From: Calditrichia bacterium
Lineage (GTDB): Bacteria; Calditrichota; Calditrichia; RBG-13-44-9; J075
Assembly (NCBI GenBank): GCA_028284445.1
Contig: JANQRS010000065.1
Location: 47,282 to 111,281 of the forward strand
Length of the DNA: 64,000 nucleotides
Direction of reading: 5' to 3'
Shown: piece after piece, positions 17,758 to 26,937 of the stretch
How the letters are laid out: each line of letters opens with the position of its first letter
Numbering within the stretch: position 1 is the stretch's first letter
Translations under genes and position numbers: made by a program
The notes under the pieces: generated by a model
Database searches by the model: none
The model's input: only the letters and a program-made list of their open reading frames with translations
What the model was told of the DNA's origin: nothing

Positions 17758-18195
17758 TTAATTAAGAATATTCGTAATGATACTATCTGCAGTCACTCGA
17801 GTAAAAACCTTAACCGGGTTAGTGCCATCGTCACCGGTTTCTTTTCCACAGCCAGTGATGAACATTTCACCGCTGCTGCCACTGATGGCAGAGATGCTGC
17901 CAGCTACAAATGTAGCGCCTGACGGTGTGCTTGTACCAACACTGTAGCTACCATTTGCATTACCGCTGTCCAGCGGGCTCAGGTAAAACTGGTCGAAACT
18001 CTGTGAGCCACCGCCCAACTGAGTAGGTGTACGGAAGTGACGCTGTGCTTTTGCTGCAAAGTTAACGAGATCACCAATAACAGCTTGACGATTTGCGTCT
18101 ACCGCGCCACTCTGGAACATAGTGACACCAACTGCTACAGCTACACCGACGATAATTACACTAAGAACGATTAACAATAATTGCTGCTGACCCAT
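17758..18195 (-). CDS. Major pilin-like protein, first gene of pilus copy 1 (145 aa)
   Basis: Starts MGQQQLLLIVLSVIIVGVAV, a helix beginning right after Gly2, then QAVIGDLVNFAAKAQRHFRTP, GGGSQSFDQFYLSPLDSGN, SGATF, GCGKE and a C-terminus ILN. It pairs with the first pilin of copy 2 (30767-31204); both share RTPTQLGGGS and GEM near residue 109, which the terminal pilins lack. GGAG lies eight bases before the ATG. Being first, with its own hairpin terminator, it is the best candidate for the major subunit. No Glu5 and no long leader are present, so processing by a standard prepilin peptidase is uncertain. Confidence 0.78.
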   Translation of the reverse strand: MGQQQLLLIVLSVIIVGVAVAVGVTMFQSGAVDANRQAVIGDLVNFAAKAQRHFRTPTQLGGGSQSFDQFYLSPLDSGNANGSYSVGTSTPSGATFVAGSISAISGSSGEMFITGCGKETGDDGTNPVKVFTRVTADSIITNILN

Positions 18196-18953
18196 AACAG
18201 ATCTCCTGCATTAATGATGAAAACAAGATGAGTTAAACTATACCGTTAGAGTATATTTATGTGTTAGGCAACCCCTGTTCAACAACCATTGCTATTTGGA
18301 TAGGACTCTCTTAGTTGAGTTCTTTTTCCAAAAAGAAGTCGATAAGAGCGCTTCGAACCATGCACTCGGGCTGAAATTCCATAAAACCGGTTTCGGGCCG
18401 TCTGCAAAATCTGAAGGTTGAAGTCTGAAGGAGTTTCAAAGATCAATGTTGTGGTGAATATCTTGCCCATTGTTCTTTCGCAAAGGCGAGTTAAAACCAA
18501 GCATTTAGACGATTCAAGTTTTACGCTGGTAAGAGCGGGTGAGAGAACCGAAATTGCCTTCAATTTTATCCAGGCCACTATGTTAAAGATTTCACCAGTA
18601 ATTGAACATGGGTGCTCAATTCGTCGAAAGTTGTTGTCAACTTTCGAACGTATAATACGTTTGAGCGGTACATTGTAGTTGATTTACGTCGCAAATCTGA
18701 AAATGAAAATTTAAGTACAAATTATATGCCATGCGGGTCCATCCTTCGATGAAACCGTTCGAGGCTGTAACAAAAACAGTGCCAGTAGTTGAGGGTGAGA
18801 TACGGGCGTAAATATTTGAATTTTAGTAAGCTATGAAAAGAAAAGTGAGTAAAATTTGCTCACTTTTGATCGTTTGAAGCCGATACTGGTAACACGCCGC
18901 AGGGAAGTTGAATTGGTTTAAGGATAAACCCTACTTAACATGGAGGTTGAGTG
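18196..18953. other. Gap between the two pilus operons, non-coding
   Basis: No reading frame here looks like a protein. A 9-bp inverted repeat AAAAGTGAG/CTCACTTTT (18841-18867) lies about 90 bases before the small + strand gene; it could be a terminator or part of its promoter region. The stretch 18340-18660 is AT-rich with GAAG/CTTC-like patches. It may hold the copy-1 promoter (minus) and the promoter of the 22-residue peptide (plus). Confidence 0.5.
18254..18282 (-). promoter_or_regulatory. Possible sigma-70-type promoter of pilus copy 1
   Basis: On the minus strand TTGAAC (18282-18277) and TAAATA (18259-18254) are separated by 17 bases, about 60-90 bases upstream of the first pilin ATG. 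TATACT just downstream is an alternative -10. The match is moderate and the sigma-factor preferences of the organism are unknown. Confidence 0.3.
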
Positions 18954-19022
18954 ATGGCATTACTGACTTGGCTCAAACTTTTACTGTTCGCCATTATGCT
19001 CGTTGGTCTCCTCATTCACTGA
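18954..19022 (+). CDS. 22-residue hydrophobic peptide (small membrane protein)
   Basis: ATG 18954 is preceded by a strong ribosome site, GGAGG (18942-18946), at seven-base spacing. The peptide is MALLTWLKLLLFAIMLVGLL followed by IH and a TGA: one hydrophobic helix with a Lys near its start. 42 bases after the stop there is a textbook intrinsic terminator (19065-19097), so this looks like a complete small transcript on the strand opposite to both pilus operons. It could be a small membrane regulator, a toxin-like peptide or a leader. No partner antitoxin RNA was identified. Family unknown. Confidence 0.6.
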   Translation: MALLTWLKLLLFAIMLVGLLIH

Positions 19023-19064
19023 TTTTGGAATGGCCGGACCAACAACAGGTGTGTATAAAAGGGT

Positions 19065-19097
19065 AGGCTGTTTTCCGAAAGGGAAACAGCCTTTTTT
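19065..19097 (+). terminator. Intrinsic terminator after the 22-residue peptide gene
   Basis: AGGCTGTTTTCC (19065-19076), a GAAA tetraloop and GGGAAACAGCCT (19081-19092) form a 12-bp stem with one wobble, followed by TTTTT. It terminates + strand transcription. Confidence 0.88.
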
Positions 19098-19201
19098 ATT
19101 CAGAAGTATGGCGAATGGTCGATTTTGGGCGTCCACGGACCTGCAGCGACTGTCATTTCCGAGTGGATTTCGGGAGTGCGTTTGATAAGTCGCATTGTTT
19201 T

Positions 19202-19270
19202 CATTTCCGAATGTTTTTATCGGGAATCCATGGTCCAAACAGATGGATTTCCGCTAAAAGCATGCGGAAA
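19202..19270. repeat. Dispersed inverted repeat, ATGCGG-AAATGACA family (copy 1)
   Basis: The left arm, from 19202 (starts TCATTTCCGAATG), is an imperfect inverse of the right arm ending at 19270 (contains CGCTAAAAGCATGCGGAAAT). A partial further copy starts near 19150. The same element recurs near 53931-54015. Such palindromes are common as REP-like elements in environmental bacteria. Confidence 0.65.
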
Positions 19271-19336
19271 TGACAAATTGGGAGATCAGTTTTGATAACG
19301 AAAACTACTTTTCTAGCATACTTTAGTGGTATTCAG

Positions 19337-19774
19337 CTAATTGAGGATGGTTGATTTGATGCTGTCGGCAGTGACTTCGATAAATGCCTTAACCGGATTG
19401 TCATCGTCACTGCCGATCTCTTTACCGCATCCAATAATATAAATTCTTCCGCGGCTGCCGCTTACGTAGGTATCGCTTCCCGATATAAAGGTGGCGCCGG
19501 ATGGTATATTGGTGGTAATACTGTAGCTGCCGTTTCCATTTCCGGTATCAATTGGCGCGAGGTAGAAGCGGTCGAAATTGCGATTGCCGCCGCCGAAGGC
19601 CTTCGAAACCCGGAAATACCTCTGAGCCTTCGACCCATATGTGATTAAATCAGCGATTACCGCCCGACGATTGGATTCAACAGCATTTCCGCGAAAGATG
19701 GCCATGCCGACAGCTACGGCGCCGGCCACCACAATAACGCTAAGAACAATAAGGAATAATTGTTGTTGACCCAT
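19337..19774 (-). CDS. Type IV pilin-like protein, copy 2 terminal pilin (145 aa)
   Basis: MGQQQ followed by a membrane helix, then RAVIADLITYGSKAQRYFRVS, GGGNRNFDRFYLAPIDTGNGN, GCGKEIG and a C-terminus ILN. It shares YGxKAQRYFR and RIYIIGCG-type segments with the copy-1 terminal pilin (4227-4664), so the two are counterparts. The gene ends operon copy 2, 68 bases after the secretin, with no lipoprotein between them, unlike copy 1. The absence of Glu5 and the MG leader apply here too. Confidence 0.75.
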   Translation of the reverse strand: MGQQQLFLIVLSVIVVAGAVAVGMAIFRGNAVESNRRAVIADLITYGSKAQRYFRVSKAFGGGNRNFDRFYLAPIDTGNGNGSYSITTNIPSGATFISGSDTYVSGSRGRIYIIGCGKEIGSDDDNPVKAFIEVTADSIKSTILN

Positions 19775-19842
19775 TTTACTATACCTTTTTACTCTTCCAT
19801 GAGTGTTGCCGAGCGATCACTGCTCATGGTACGAACGACTGC

Positions 19843-21072
19843 TTACTTCTGGCCTTTCTCACCATTGTCGTCCAGCTGCATCTTGTAATACTTCATTTGC
19901 AGGTTCTCTTTACGACGTTGTTCTTTCAGCAGGTGTCTCTGCTTCTTTTTCACACGGTCGCGAAAACGCTCTTCAAGCGTGGGCAGAAGATCTGCCTTCA
20001 GAAGAATCAGCAATTCTTTCTTGATTTCGTTTTTGGATTCAAAGCCAAACACATAACGCAGGCCAAAAAACCACCAGGGCAGATCCTTGAGAAAGGGGAC
20101 ACCATCACGGGTTTCCGACTCCTCATTCACATAAAGGCCACCAATCAGCGTTTCTTCACCGTCCAACAACATCACGGTGGTTTCAGCCTGCGATTTCTTG
20201 ATTTCCAGACCCACCTCGCCGGCGGCACTGCTGCTGCGTTCAATTTCCAGCTTCAGTTTGACAAAGTGGATAGAATCCTGTCGACTGATCACCGGTGAAA
20301 CCTTGATGATAGAGCCGGTCGAGAAAAATTGGGTGACCGCATTGCCGGCGAAATCCTGTAAGGTGACGGAAATATCGCTACCGACCTGAATACGGCCTTG
20401 CGAACCGGATTGAACAACCACCTGCGGACTGGCAATCACTTCACCGAACTTATCGCTTTCGAGGGCCTTGAAAGCTGCGCTGATGTTGCCCCAGTCAAGG
20501 TTGGGCTCAATTGCCACTTCCAGCAACCCACCGGTATTGTCGGCGGAGAGATTGGCAATATCCAGGTTAACGTCGTTGCCGCGAAAGGCTTTCCAGCTCA
20601 TGCCGGCCTGGCGCAACTTGGTAACGTCGCCCTCGAAGAAGACTGCCGAGATCACAACTTCCCGGGTTTCGAAGGTTTGCAGGGTTTCTATTTCCTTTTT
20701 GGACATCGATTCGGTATCAGCTGCGCGCGACTTGATCTGAATGTATTCGTCGGTCTCCACATACCAGAGATCATTGTGATTCAAAATGGCTTCCAGCGCG
20801 GAGAGCCAATGCTGGCTTTCAATTTCGATGCCGATGGCGCTGTTGCGGCCGACGGGATCGATCACCAGCTTGTTCAGATATTTCTTGCTGAAATCATTAA
20901 CAATGCGCACTGCTTCGGAAAAGTTGGTCGTCTTGGAAAAGGACACGATTTCTTCGGCCGACGCGGTGGCCTTGCGCAGTGGTTTGCTTCTACGGGGCTG
21001 TGCCTCCAACACAGTGATCCCACAAAATATGGTTAGCAGAATAACCAGATAGAATCTCATTTTTTGTCTCAC
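19843..21072 (-). CDS. pilQ: Short PilQ/GspD-type secretin, pilus copy 2
   Basis: 409 residues. A signal peptide ends VLEAQ (about residue 25); the STN-like domain spans about 45-115; the secretin core starts EVVISAVFFEGDVTKLRQAGMSW. It shares with copy 1 the block GSDISVTLQDFAGNAVTQFF and the C-terminal signature GVPFLKDLPWWFFGLRYVFG. A basic tail (KKKQRHLLKEQRRK) follows. It begins five bases after the PilO-like gene ends. Confidence 0.9.
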   Translation of the reverse strand: MRQKMRFYLVILLTIFCGITVLEAQPRRSKPLRKATASAEEIVSFSKTTNFSEAVRIVNDFSKKYLNKLVIDPVGRNSAIGIEIESQHWLSALEAILNHNDLWYVETDEYIQIKSRAADTESMSKKEIETLQTFETREVVISAVFFEGDVTKLRQAGMSWKAFRGNDVNLDIANLSADNTGGLLEVAIEPNLDWGNISAAFKALESDKFGEVIASPQVVVQSGSQGRIQVGSDISVTLQDFAGNAVTQFFSTGSIIKVSPVISRQDSIHFVKLKLEIERSSSAAGEVGLEIKKSQAETTVMLLDGEETLIGGLYVNEESETRDGVPFLKDLPWWFFGLRYVFGFESKNEIKKELLILLKADLLPTLEERFRDRVKKKQRHLLKEQRRKENLQMKYYKMQLDDNGEKGQK

Positions 21073-21077
21073 TTTCG

Positions 21078-21962
21078 TTACTTGGAATCTTCTTCCGTTT
21101 TAACGGTTAGAATGACACGTTCAAATACTCCGGCTTTGTTCAGGCTAAACTCCGCCTCCCCCTTATCCGGATTCAATTTGGTTAAAAAGCCCAGGAATAC
21201 TTCAGCTCCCAATTCCAGGGTGTGGATTTTGCCAAGGTGGTCTTCTATCAATGCTTTTTCGCTAGTGACCGCTTTTAAAGAAGCCCGCTCAATTTCCAGT
21301 TGCTCCTCGGAATTAATTGGCAGGTCGCGTTTCACAAAAGGATAGAAAGGGTTTCTGGCGCTGGCGTAGGAAACCTGTGCCAGGGTGCGATGTGCACTGG
21401 GAACATCATCGACTTTCGCAAAAAACGCTGCCACGGTCATCTCGAAGGGAACGACCATTTTGAATTCTTCCGTTTCCGGATCGGTCATTTCGACGCCCCG
21501 CATGCTAAAGTTCCTCACTTTGTAAATCTGCGGACCGCGCTCGATATACCAGAGGAATTTGTATACCCGGGTAAACGATGCTTCACCGGTAATGCGAAAA
21601 AGATGGTATCCGTACTTCGGGGTATGCTTGGTCTGGGTAAAGGTCAAGTCAAACTGAACCAAACCGCTATACTCAAGAATCTGGTTGAGATAACCGTAGG
21701 CTTCAGGTGTGGTAACGCTATTGACCACGACCTTGTCGATATTTGCCAGCTTGTCCTCGACGCCGGCGAGTTCCTTCGTCAGCCCTTCAAGCTGAAACTG
21801 TTTGTCTTCCATGACCTTGACTTGCTTCTGCAGTTTCTTGGCATCCTGTTCAATCTTGCCGATATCAGACGGATAAGAATACAAGATCTTATACCCCGTA
21901 AAGGCAACGATTCCCAGGATGAAGACGGTCAAAATCAATATGTTTCTAATTTGATAAGACAC
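21078..21962 (-). CDS. PilO-like alignment protein with PilP-like C-terminal domain, copy 2
   Basis: 294 residues. MSYQIRN precedes a membrane helix (about 8-28). A long coiled coil follows (KLQKQVKVMEDKQFQLEGL), then the PilO-type fold with GYHLFRITGEASFTRVYKFL and the PilP-like tail (KALIEDHLGKIHTLELGAEV, FLTKLNPDKGEAEFSLNKAG). Domain order is identical to the protein at 7591-8448, so the fusion predates the operon duplication. It lies 15 bases downstream of the PilM-PilN gene. Confidence 0.8.
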   Translation of the reverse strand: MSYQIRNILILTVFILGIVAFTGYKILYSYPSDIGKIEQDAKKLQKQVKVMEDKQFQLEGLTKELAGVEDKLANIDKVVVNSVTTPEAYGYLNQILEYSGLVQFDLTFTQTKHTPKYGYHLFRITGEASFTRVYKFLWYIERGPQIYKVRNFSMRGVEMTDPETEEFKMVVPFEMTVAAFFAKVDDVPSAHRTLAQVSYASARNPFYPFVKRDLPINSEEQLEIERASLKAVTSEKALIEDHLGKIHTLELGAEVFLGFLTKLNPDKGEAEFSLNKAGVFERVILTVKTEEDSK

Positions 21963-21977
21963 GGTAATCCTCCCTGA

Positions 21978-23552
21978 TTATTTTACCGGCTTCGTAGTCA
22001 ACTGAAATTGATAGACTTCCCGTTCGCGGATTTCGATGACTTCTACCCGATTCAGAGAAACTTCTCCGGGGAGCAGTTTGGCGAAACGCGGAATCCGATT
22101 GCGGTAAAGCGAATATCCTTTAATGATGACAGAGCCATTGCTTCGTCTGGCAAATTCTGTCAGCCAGAGCGGCGCGGATTTGCCTACCGCGCTGCTGAGC
22201 TGCCGAATGAATGTGCTACCGTCCTTGGTGCCGCTCATTAGCGAATCAACCAGCACTACCGCCTGCTCATAGCTTGCCAGCTTGTTGGTGATCTGTTCAT
22301 GTTGCTTGGCAAAAGGCTGTAGCTCTTCGTGCAGCGTTTTTGCAATACGGAATTCTTTACGTGCTTCTTCGAGACGTTCCTCCTGTTGAATCATCTTCAT
22401 CGTCGCAAAGAAGGCCAGGACCGGAATCATGATCAGGAGAAACCAGCCAACAACACCAAGCTTGAATACTTTTTGCTCTTCCCGAACGCCAGGCGGCATC
22501 AGATCCACATCGTAGGTACGATCGGAGCTGCCTTCCAGAACCCGTGTTGCAGCGCCTATTGCCACGGCAAACTCGCTCAGGTATTCATCGATGCCATGTA
22601 TGCCCGGCTCGCGAAGCTCCAGGAGGTCGATGTTGATTTTGTCCTGAAATTTGTTGATAAGCAGATTTTTAAGACCTGCTTTACGCGCTTCGCCGGTTAG
22701 AATGATGTGGTCGATTTGATGCAGATTCAGATTGTCCTGTTCCAGCAGAATCCGGCTATAAATGGTAAGGCACACATTGTCGGAATCGATACCGGCGCCA
22801 ATGATATATGAAATATTGTAAATTTCGTGGCCCTGGAGAAAGATCAGGCGGCTGGATTCATTTCCAACGTTGATGATGACCGTTATTTCTTTCTCGTCGA
22901 TATCATAGTGTTGATTGACGAGGTTGATCAGCGACATTTCCGCAGTTTCGACAAATTGCAACTGCGGCACCTTTGCCAAACGCTGGCGCCGTATTTCCTG
23001 TAAAGAGCCGAACAAGTTGACATCCTGATCGCGGACAATCGCCAATACACGTCCGTCTGCCAACTTCATCAGGAAGAGGGAGTCAGGGCTGAGCGGCTCT
23101 TCTTCCGAGCGTTGCTTGGCCAATTCTTCAATGACTTTGTCTTTCAGCTTCTTGCCGGATAAACCCCAATCTGAATAGAAATAGGTGTAATAGATGAAGG
23201 GTTCCGGCAGGGAGACACCTGCTTTGATGTTTTTGGCCGGGAGCTGATTGAGAAGACTGGCAATTATTGCAGAGTCTTCGCTGTCGCTATTGTCGCTATG
23301 ATTCAGAAAAGCATCATCGCCCGAGTCAGACGTCAGGTCGAAATTTCCGTCATCATCAAAGTCAAGACCACCGGCGCCGATGAGATCTTCACCGACGGCA
23401 ACAGCGGATAGAAGGCTGTTTAATTGGACTGATTCGGCATGAACTAGCTCAACAGATTTGCCTTTCTGACCAAGGCAAACGAAGTAAAGCCTGTTATTGT
23501 CAAGGTAGAAGCCGGCGGCCAGCTTCCCGGCGTATTTTTTGTCAAAATCCAT
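21978..23552 (-). CDS. PilM-PilN fusion protein, pilus copy 2
   Basis: 524 residues, without the basic N-terminal extension of copy 1. The actin-like part (about 10-350) has AAGFYLDNNRLYFVCL, ITVIINVGNESSRLIFLQG, HIILTGEARKAG and FAVAIGAATRVL. A helix (about 365-385, VVGWFLLIMIPVLAFFATM) and coiled coil follow, then the PilN-type domain with WLTEFARRSNGSVIIKGYS. The acidic insert near residues 60-90 is absent from ordinary PilM. Probable role: cytoplasmic ring plus inner-membrane anchor of the alignment complex. Confidence 0.82.
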   Translation of the reverse strand: MDFDKKYAGKLAAGFYLDNNRLYFVCLGQKGKSVELVHAESVQLNSLLSAVAVGEDLIGAGGLDFDDDGNFDLTSDSGDDAFLNHSDNSDSEDSAIIASLLNQLPAKNIKAGVSLPEPFIYYTYFYSDWGLSGKKLKDKVIEELAKQRSEEEPLSPDSLFLMKLADGRVLAIVRDQDVNLFGSLQEIRRQRLAKVPQLQFVETAEMSLINLVNQHYDIDEKEITVIINVGNESSRLIFLQGHEIYNISYIIGAGIDSDNVCLTIYSRILLEQDNLNLHQIDHIILTGEARKAGLKNLLINKFQDKINIDLLELREPGIHGIDEYLSEFAVAIGAATRVLEGSSDRTYDVDLMPPGVREEQKVFKLGVVGWFLLIMIPVLAFFATMKMIQQEERLEEARKEFRIAKTLHEELQPFAKQHEQITNKLASYEQAVVLVDSLMSGTKDGSTFIRQLSSAVGKSAPLWLTEFARRSNGSVIIKGYSLYRNRIPRFAKLLPGEVSLNRVEVIEIREREVYQFQLTTKPVK

Positions 23553-23634
23553 TTTAGACCGCTTATGTTATGTTCAACATTATCCCTGTTGTCTAGCTCT
23601 ATGTTCGATAAAATTCATCAGACCATTAATTCTT

Positions 23635-24876
23635 CTAGCTCATTTCCAAAAATTGCATCAGGCGCCGTTTGTTGTTTGCAAAGTTCAGCGCATTCTCTTT
23701 GCTGATTTTGCGCCCGCGATATAAGCGCACCAGATCCTGCTCCAGTGTGGTCATGCCATACTTTTGTCCTTCACTGATCATCTGGTAGATTTCATTGGAA
23801 TTGTTGTTGCGAATGGCCGCCCGGATCGATGGCGTCATGATCATCACTTCCTTGGCCATCACCATACCCTTGCTGAGAGCGGGAATCAATTTTTGCGAGA
23901 CAACGCAGCCAAGGCAATCTGCCAGGCGATGACGAACCCTGTTTTGCTCTCCACTTGGCATTTCACCCACAATTCGATCAATACTCTCAGTTGCCGAGGA
24001 GGTATGCAGGGTTGACAATACCTTGTGACCACTGTCGGCCGCTTCCAGACTGGCGGTAATGGTCTGTGGATCGCGCATTTCACCTATGACAATGATGTCC
24101 GGATCCTGCCGCAAGGCTTCGATGGTTCCGTGCTTGAATGAATGGGTGTCCATTCCCACTTCCCGCTGACGAATAATACATTTCTTGGAGGTGTGGATAT
24201 ATTCGATCGGCCGGGCGATGATCACTATATGCGCCTGAATGGTTCGGTTGTTGAGGTCGACAATTGCATCCAATGTCGTACTTTTCCCGGAACCGGTGAT
24301 ACCGGTAATCAGCACCAGTCCTGCTTTGGTATGAGTCAGGCTGAACATCCGGCCGATATTGGGATGAAACCCATATTCTTCATAAGGGCGAATTTCAGTG
24401 TTAATCGCCCGCATGTTCAGCGCCAGGTCGCCCAACTCATAATAGGCGCAGGCTCGGTAGCGGATTCGTTTCCCCTCGTTATCAATAATGGTGTATGAAA
24501 AATCGTGACTGAGAGAGCTGAAGAGATGTACGCGCTGCTTTTCTACCAGGATGGATTGGATGAAAATATTGAATTCATTTGGGTCAAAAGTCCCCAACTC
24601 ATCTATCGGTTTCTTCAGACTGTCAATTCGCATCCAAATTTTACCCTGGCAGGCGTATCCCCCGACTTCCACATCAGAAGCCTGAATTTTACGCATGACC
24701 GCTAAAATTTCACGGAAGAATTTTTGCAGCACCGCGGAATCTTCTTCCGATATTTTGCGAATAATCTCATCCCCAATGTAATCCTGCTTGGTAGATTCAT
24801 GCAGTGTTTCGGGCAGTTTGTTGGCAAGCCTCCGCAGTATTGCTTTGGCGGCATCTCTGTGTTTCATTGCAATCAT
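23635..24876 (-). CDS. pilT: PilT/PilU-like retraction ATPase, copy 2
   Basis: 413 residues from ATG 24876, chosen because GGAG lies seven bases upstream. The frame is open to 24903, but that start would overlap the previous gene and lacks a ribosome site. Walker A GITGSGKSTTLDAI, Walker B LRQDPDIIVIGEMRDPQT, STLHTSSATESIDRI and SIRAAIRNNN are all intact. The N-terminal PAS-like region reads SDVEVGG. It is highly similar to the copy-1 enzyme except near the N-terminus. It sits between the DUF4900-type protein and the PilM-PilN fusion, as in copy 1. Confidence 0.93.
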   Translation of the reverse strand: MIAMKHRDAAKAILRRLANKLPETLHESTKQDYIGDEIIRKISEEDSAVLQKFFREILAVMRKIQASDVEVGGYACQGKIWMRIDSLKKPIDELGTFDPNEFNIFIQSILVEKQRVHLFSSLSHDFSYTIIDNEGKRIRYRACAYYELGDLALNMRAINTEIRPYEEYGFHPNIGRMFSLTHTKAGLVLITGITGSGKSTTLDAIVDLNNRTIQAHIVIIARPIEYIHTSKKCIIRQREVGMDTHSFKHGTIEALRQDPDIIVIGEMRDPQTITASLEAADSGHKVLSTLHTSSATESIDRIVGEMPSGEQNRVRHRLADCLGCVVSQKLIPALSKGMVMAKEVMIMTPSIRAAIRNNNSNEIYQMISEGQKYGMTTLEQDLVRLYRGRKISKENALNFANNKRRLMQFLEMS

Positions 24877-24890
24877 TGACGTACTCCGCG

Positions 24891-26147
24891 TTATTCCCAC
24901 CACGACAAAAGGCTGATGCCGGCAACGCCGGGGTAGCTGGGCGGGGATGATGAATTGAGTCGTGAATCAAATGTGTAGTCTTTGGTAAATCCGGTACGAA
25001 TATTCTCTGTGCCCCAGTCGAAGGTTGCGACCGGACCCCGTTGGTACTGTACGAGACTCCCGACGACGGTTAATTCACCGGCAACGTCCCTTGTTTCATA
25101 ATTTTCGGCGATGAAACTGCCATTCATGGCCATGATGCTTGCATGAATGGTACAGTCATTGTTGTTGGCGGTATTGTCGGATATGATGACATCATTGTTT
25201 GCAATCAGCCCGAGCATATCATTGGAAGACGGGTTGGTTGTCGGATCAACAGCATAGACCAAATCATCTTGAATGTGGATATCCTGTTCCGAATAGATGG
25301 TCACTTGACCATTCAGAGTGCCAAAAACGTTGATATCTTCCGATGAATAGATCACCCCGGTCGGCGCAATGCTTCCAAGAGAAACTGTGTCCGGCGGGTT
25401 GCTGCCAACCGTTCGAGCCACCCGCCCGTCGGCAAGGAACTCAAAGGTGGTCACATCGTCATAAATCGAAACCGTGTTGTAGGGGGCACCATTGTTTCCG
25501 GTCGTTGCCGCACTGGTCAGATTGGAGATATCCGTTGGAATGGTCGTATTGACGCCAATCTCCCAGCCGCCGTTGTATATCGCCTGATTTTCTGCAGAGG
25601 AAGGATCTGGCGTGATGCCGTTGTTCGCGGTTACCTTACCTTCGAAAACCGGCGAACCGTAGGTGCGCAGAACGTCGTTCGTATGTAGCGGCCCATTGAC
25701 CGTATCGCCGGTTACCCAATAGACATTGCCTTCGATCTCCGTAAACCAGAAATACCTTGAAATCGGCTGCGAATTGGCAAAGAATGCCACGATAGAATCC
25801 TGAAGCTGAACGGTATTGCCGCTTATTGCATATTCGTCATTGTCAAATATGTCCATTTGCGCATATGCCTGAATACGAATAGTGTCCGTGCCGACCAGTG
25901 ATACAACCACACTGGCTGAAACCGGCTCAAAATCGAAGTTCACTGTTCCGGAAGTGGTATCTGTTTGCCAAACCCAGTTGATCGCATAATTCATACTGCT
26001 GACAGCTGCCTGCCGTACCAGGGACTCGCTGTATTGCCGATTGAAGTTGTCGGTGTTGCGAACAATGGTGCCGCTCAGCTTCAACTGGAAGGTTGAAAAA
26101 ACAACCATAAATCCCACCACTGTAACGATTGCGCCTTTACCAAACAT
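24891..26147 (-). CDS. PilX-like protein with DUF4900-type domain, copy 2
   Basis: 418 residues. The N-terminus MFGKGAIVTVVGFMVVFSTFQL is a pilin-like helix. The extracytoplasmic part holds RYFWFTEIEGNVYWVTGDTV, GSPVFEGKVTANNGITPDPS, the DUF4900-type DMLGLIANNDVIISDN, and GSLVQYQRGPVATF. It ends SLLSWWE, like copy 1. It starts nine bases after the preceding pilin-like gene. The conserved asymmetric N-terminal helix and large beta domain suggest a minor pilin or tip adhesin scaffold. Confidence 0.75.
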   Translation of the reverse strand: MFGKGAIVTVVGFMVVFSTFQLKLSGTIVRNTDNFNRQYSESLVRQAAVSSMNYAINWVWQTDTTSGTVNFDFEPVSASVVVSLVGTDTIRIQAYAQMDIFDNDEYAISGNTVQLQDSIVAFFANSQPISRYFWFTEIEGNVYWVTGDTVNGPLHTNDVLRTYGSPVFEGKVTANNGITPDPSSAENQAIYNGGWEIGVNTTIPTDISNLTSAATTGNNGAPYNTVSIYDDVTTFEFLADGRVARTVGSNPPDTVSLGSIAPTGVIYSSEDINVFGTLNGQVTIYSEQDIHIQDDLVYAVDPTTNPSSNDMLGLIANNDVIISDNTANNNDCTIHASIMAMNGSFIAENYETRDVAGELTVVGSLVQYQRGPVATFDWGTENIRTGFTKDYTFDSRLNSSSPPSYPGVAGISLLSWWE

Positions 26148-26156
26148 GTTCTCTCC

Positions 26157-26852
26157 CTAGCGTTTAAGGTTTCTGGCTGAATAGCGGGTTTGTTTCCAGT
26201 AAGCGGGGCGAAGAATAAGGCGTAGTTCCCGTTCCTGCAGTTCCTGGGTGGTTGCATCGCCCATATCAAGAGATTCCATCACCAGTTCCGGGCTCAAAAC
26301 GACCTCCGAGTTAAATGCGCTAAGCTGAAGCTCCACATTGGCAATTGCGCTGATGTTGGTTGTTGCGTTTCCCATCTGATCGAGATAGGTGAACGGATTG
26401 GAGTTACCTGATTGCCCAACAACATAGCTGACATCTACCGAGGGAGGAATGCGTATTCTCCGGTGAATATTAAACAGGGTGATCGATACCGTTCCGTAGG
26501 TAATCGTTTCAGCGGTAGATATGGTGTATTCGATGGTGTCCGGGATCTGATCAATATAGTTCACCCCGCTCAGATTGATATTGTAGTCAGGGTGAGAATT
26601 CAGGTGAGTGGTGAATTTGAGATGATCGTCTTCTGCGGTAAAAACGATGGTATCTGTTTCCGCGATACCAAATCCCATCTTCTTTAGATCAAATCCGATG
26701 ATATCGGAAATTTGACTGAGATTGGCCTGGGTAATGGCATCTGAGTTTTGATTGAAAAATTCGCGTGCCGCGGTGTCTGATGCATTCATGGCGATTAGCA
26801 TGAGCATGCCACCTATAAACATCGCACCAATGATATCAATGATTGAAGACAT
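26157..26852 (-). CDS. Pilin-like membrane protein (PilW-like position), copy 2
   Basis: 231 residues, the same length as copy 1. The helix DIIGAMFIGGMLMLIAMNAS is followed by REFFNQNSDAITQANLSQIS and FDLKKMGFGIAET. It ends ILRPAYWKQTRYSARNLKR. The N-terminal 60 residues and last 20 are the best-conserved parts between the copies, which fits assembly contacts; the middle has diverged. Function inferred from position only. Confidence 0.7.
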   Translation of the reverse strand: MSSIIDIIGAMFIGGMLMLIAMNASDTAAREFFNQNSDAITQANLSQISDIIGFDLKKMGFGIAETDTIVFTAEDDHLKFTTHLNSHPDYNINLSGVNYIDQIPDTIEYTISTAETITYGTVSITLFNIHRRIRIPPSVDVSYVVGQSGNSNPFTYLDQMGNATTNISAIANVELQLSAFNSEVVLSPELVMESLDMGDATTQELQERELRLILRPAYWKQTRYSARNLKR

Positions 26853-26937
26853 CCTTATCTCCGGTCAATTACCAATTCCCGTCCTTTGCCGCTGCTTGTC
26901 ACGAATCAGTGTTGCTCCATTGGCAGCGGTTCAAATA

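Noticed and set aside
18279..18578. Minus-strand 99-codon ORF upstream of pilus copy 1
   Set aside because: No ribosome site, no recognisable composition or domain, and it lies in the likely promoter region.
24877..24903. Earlier start of copy-2 pilT overlapping the DUF4900 gene
   Set aside because: No ribosome site; GGAG is correctly spaced for ATG 24876, and the paralogue also begins about there.
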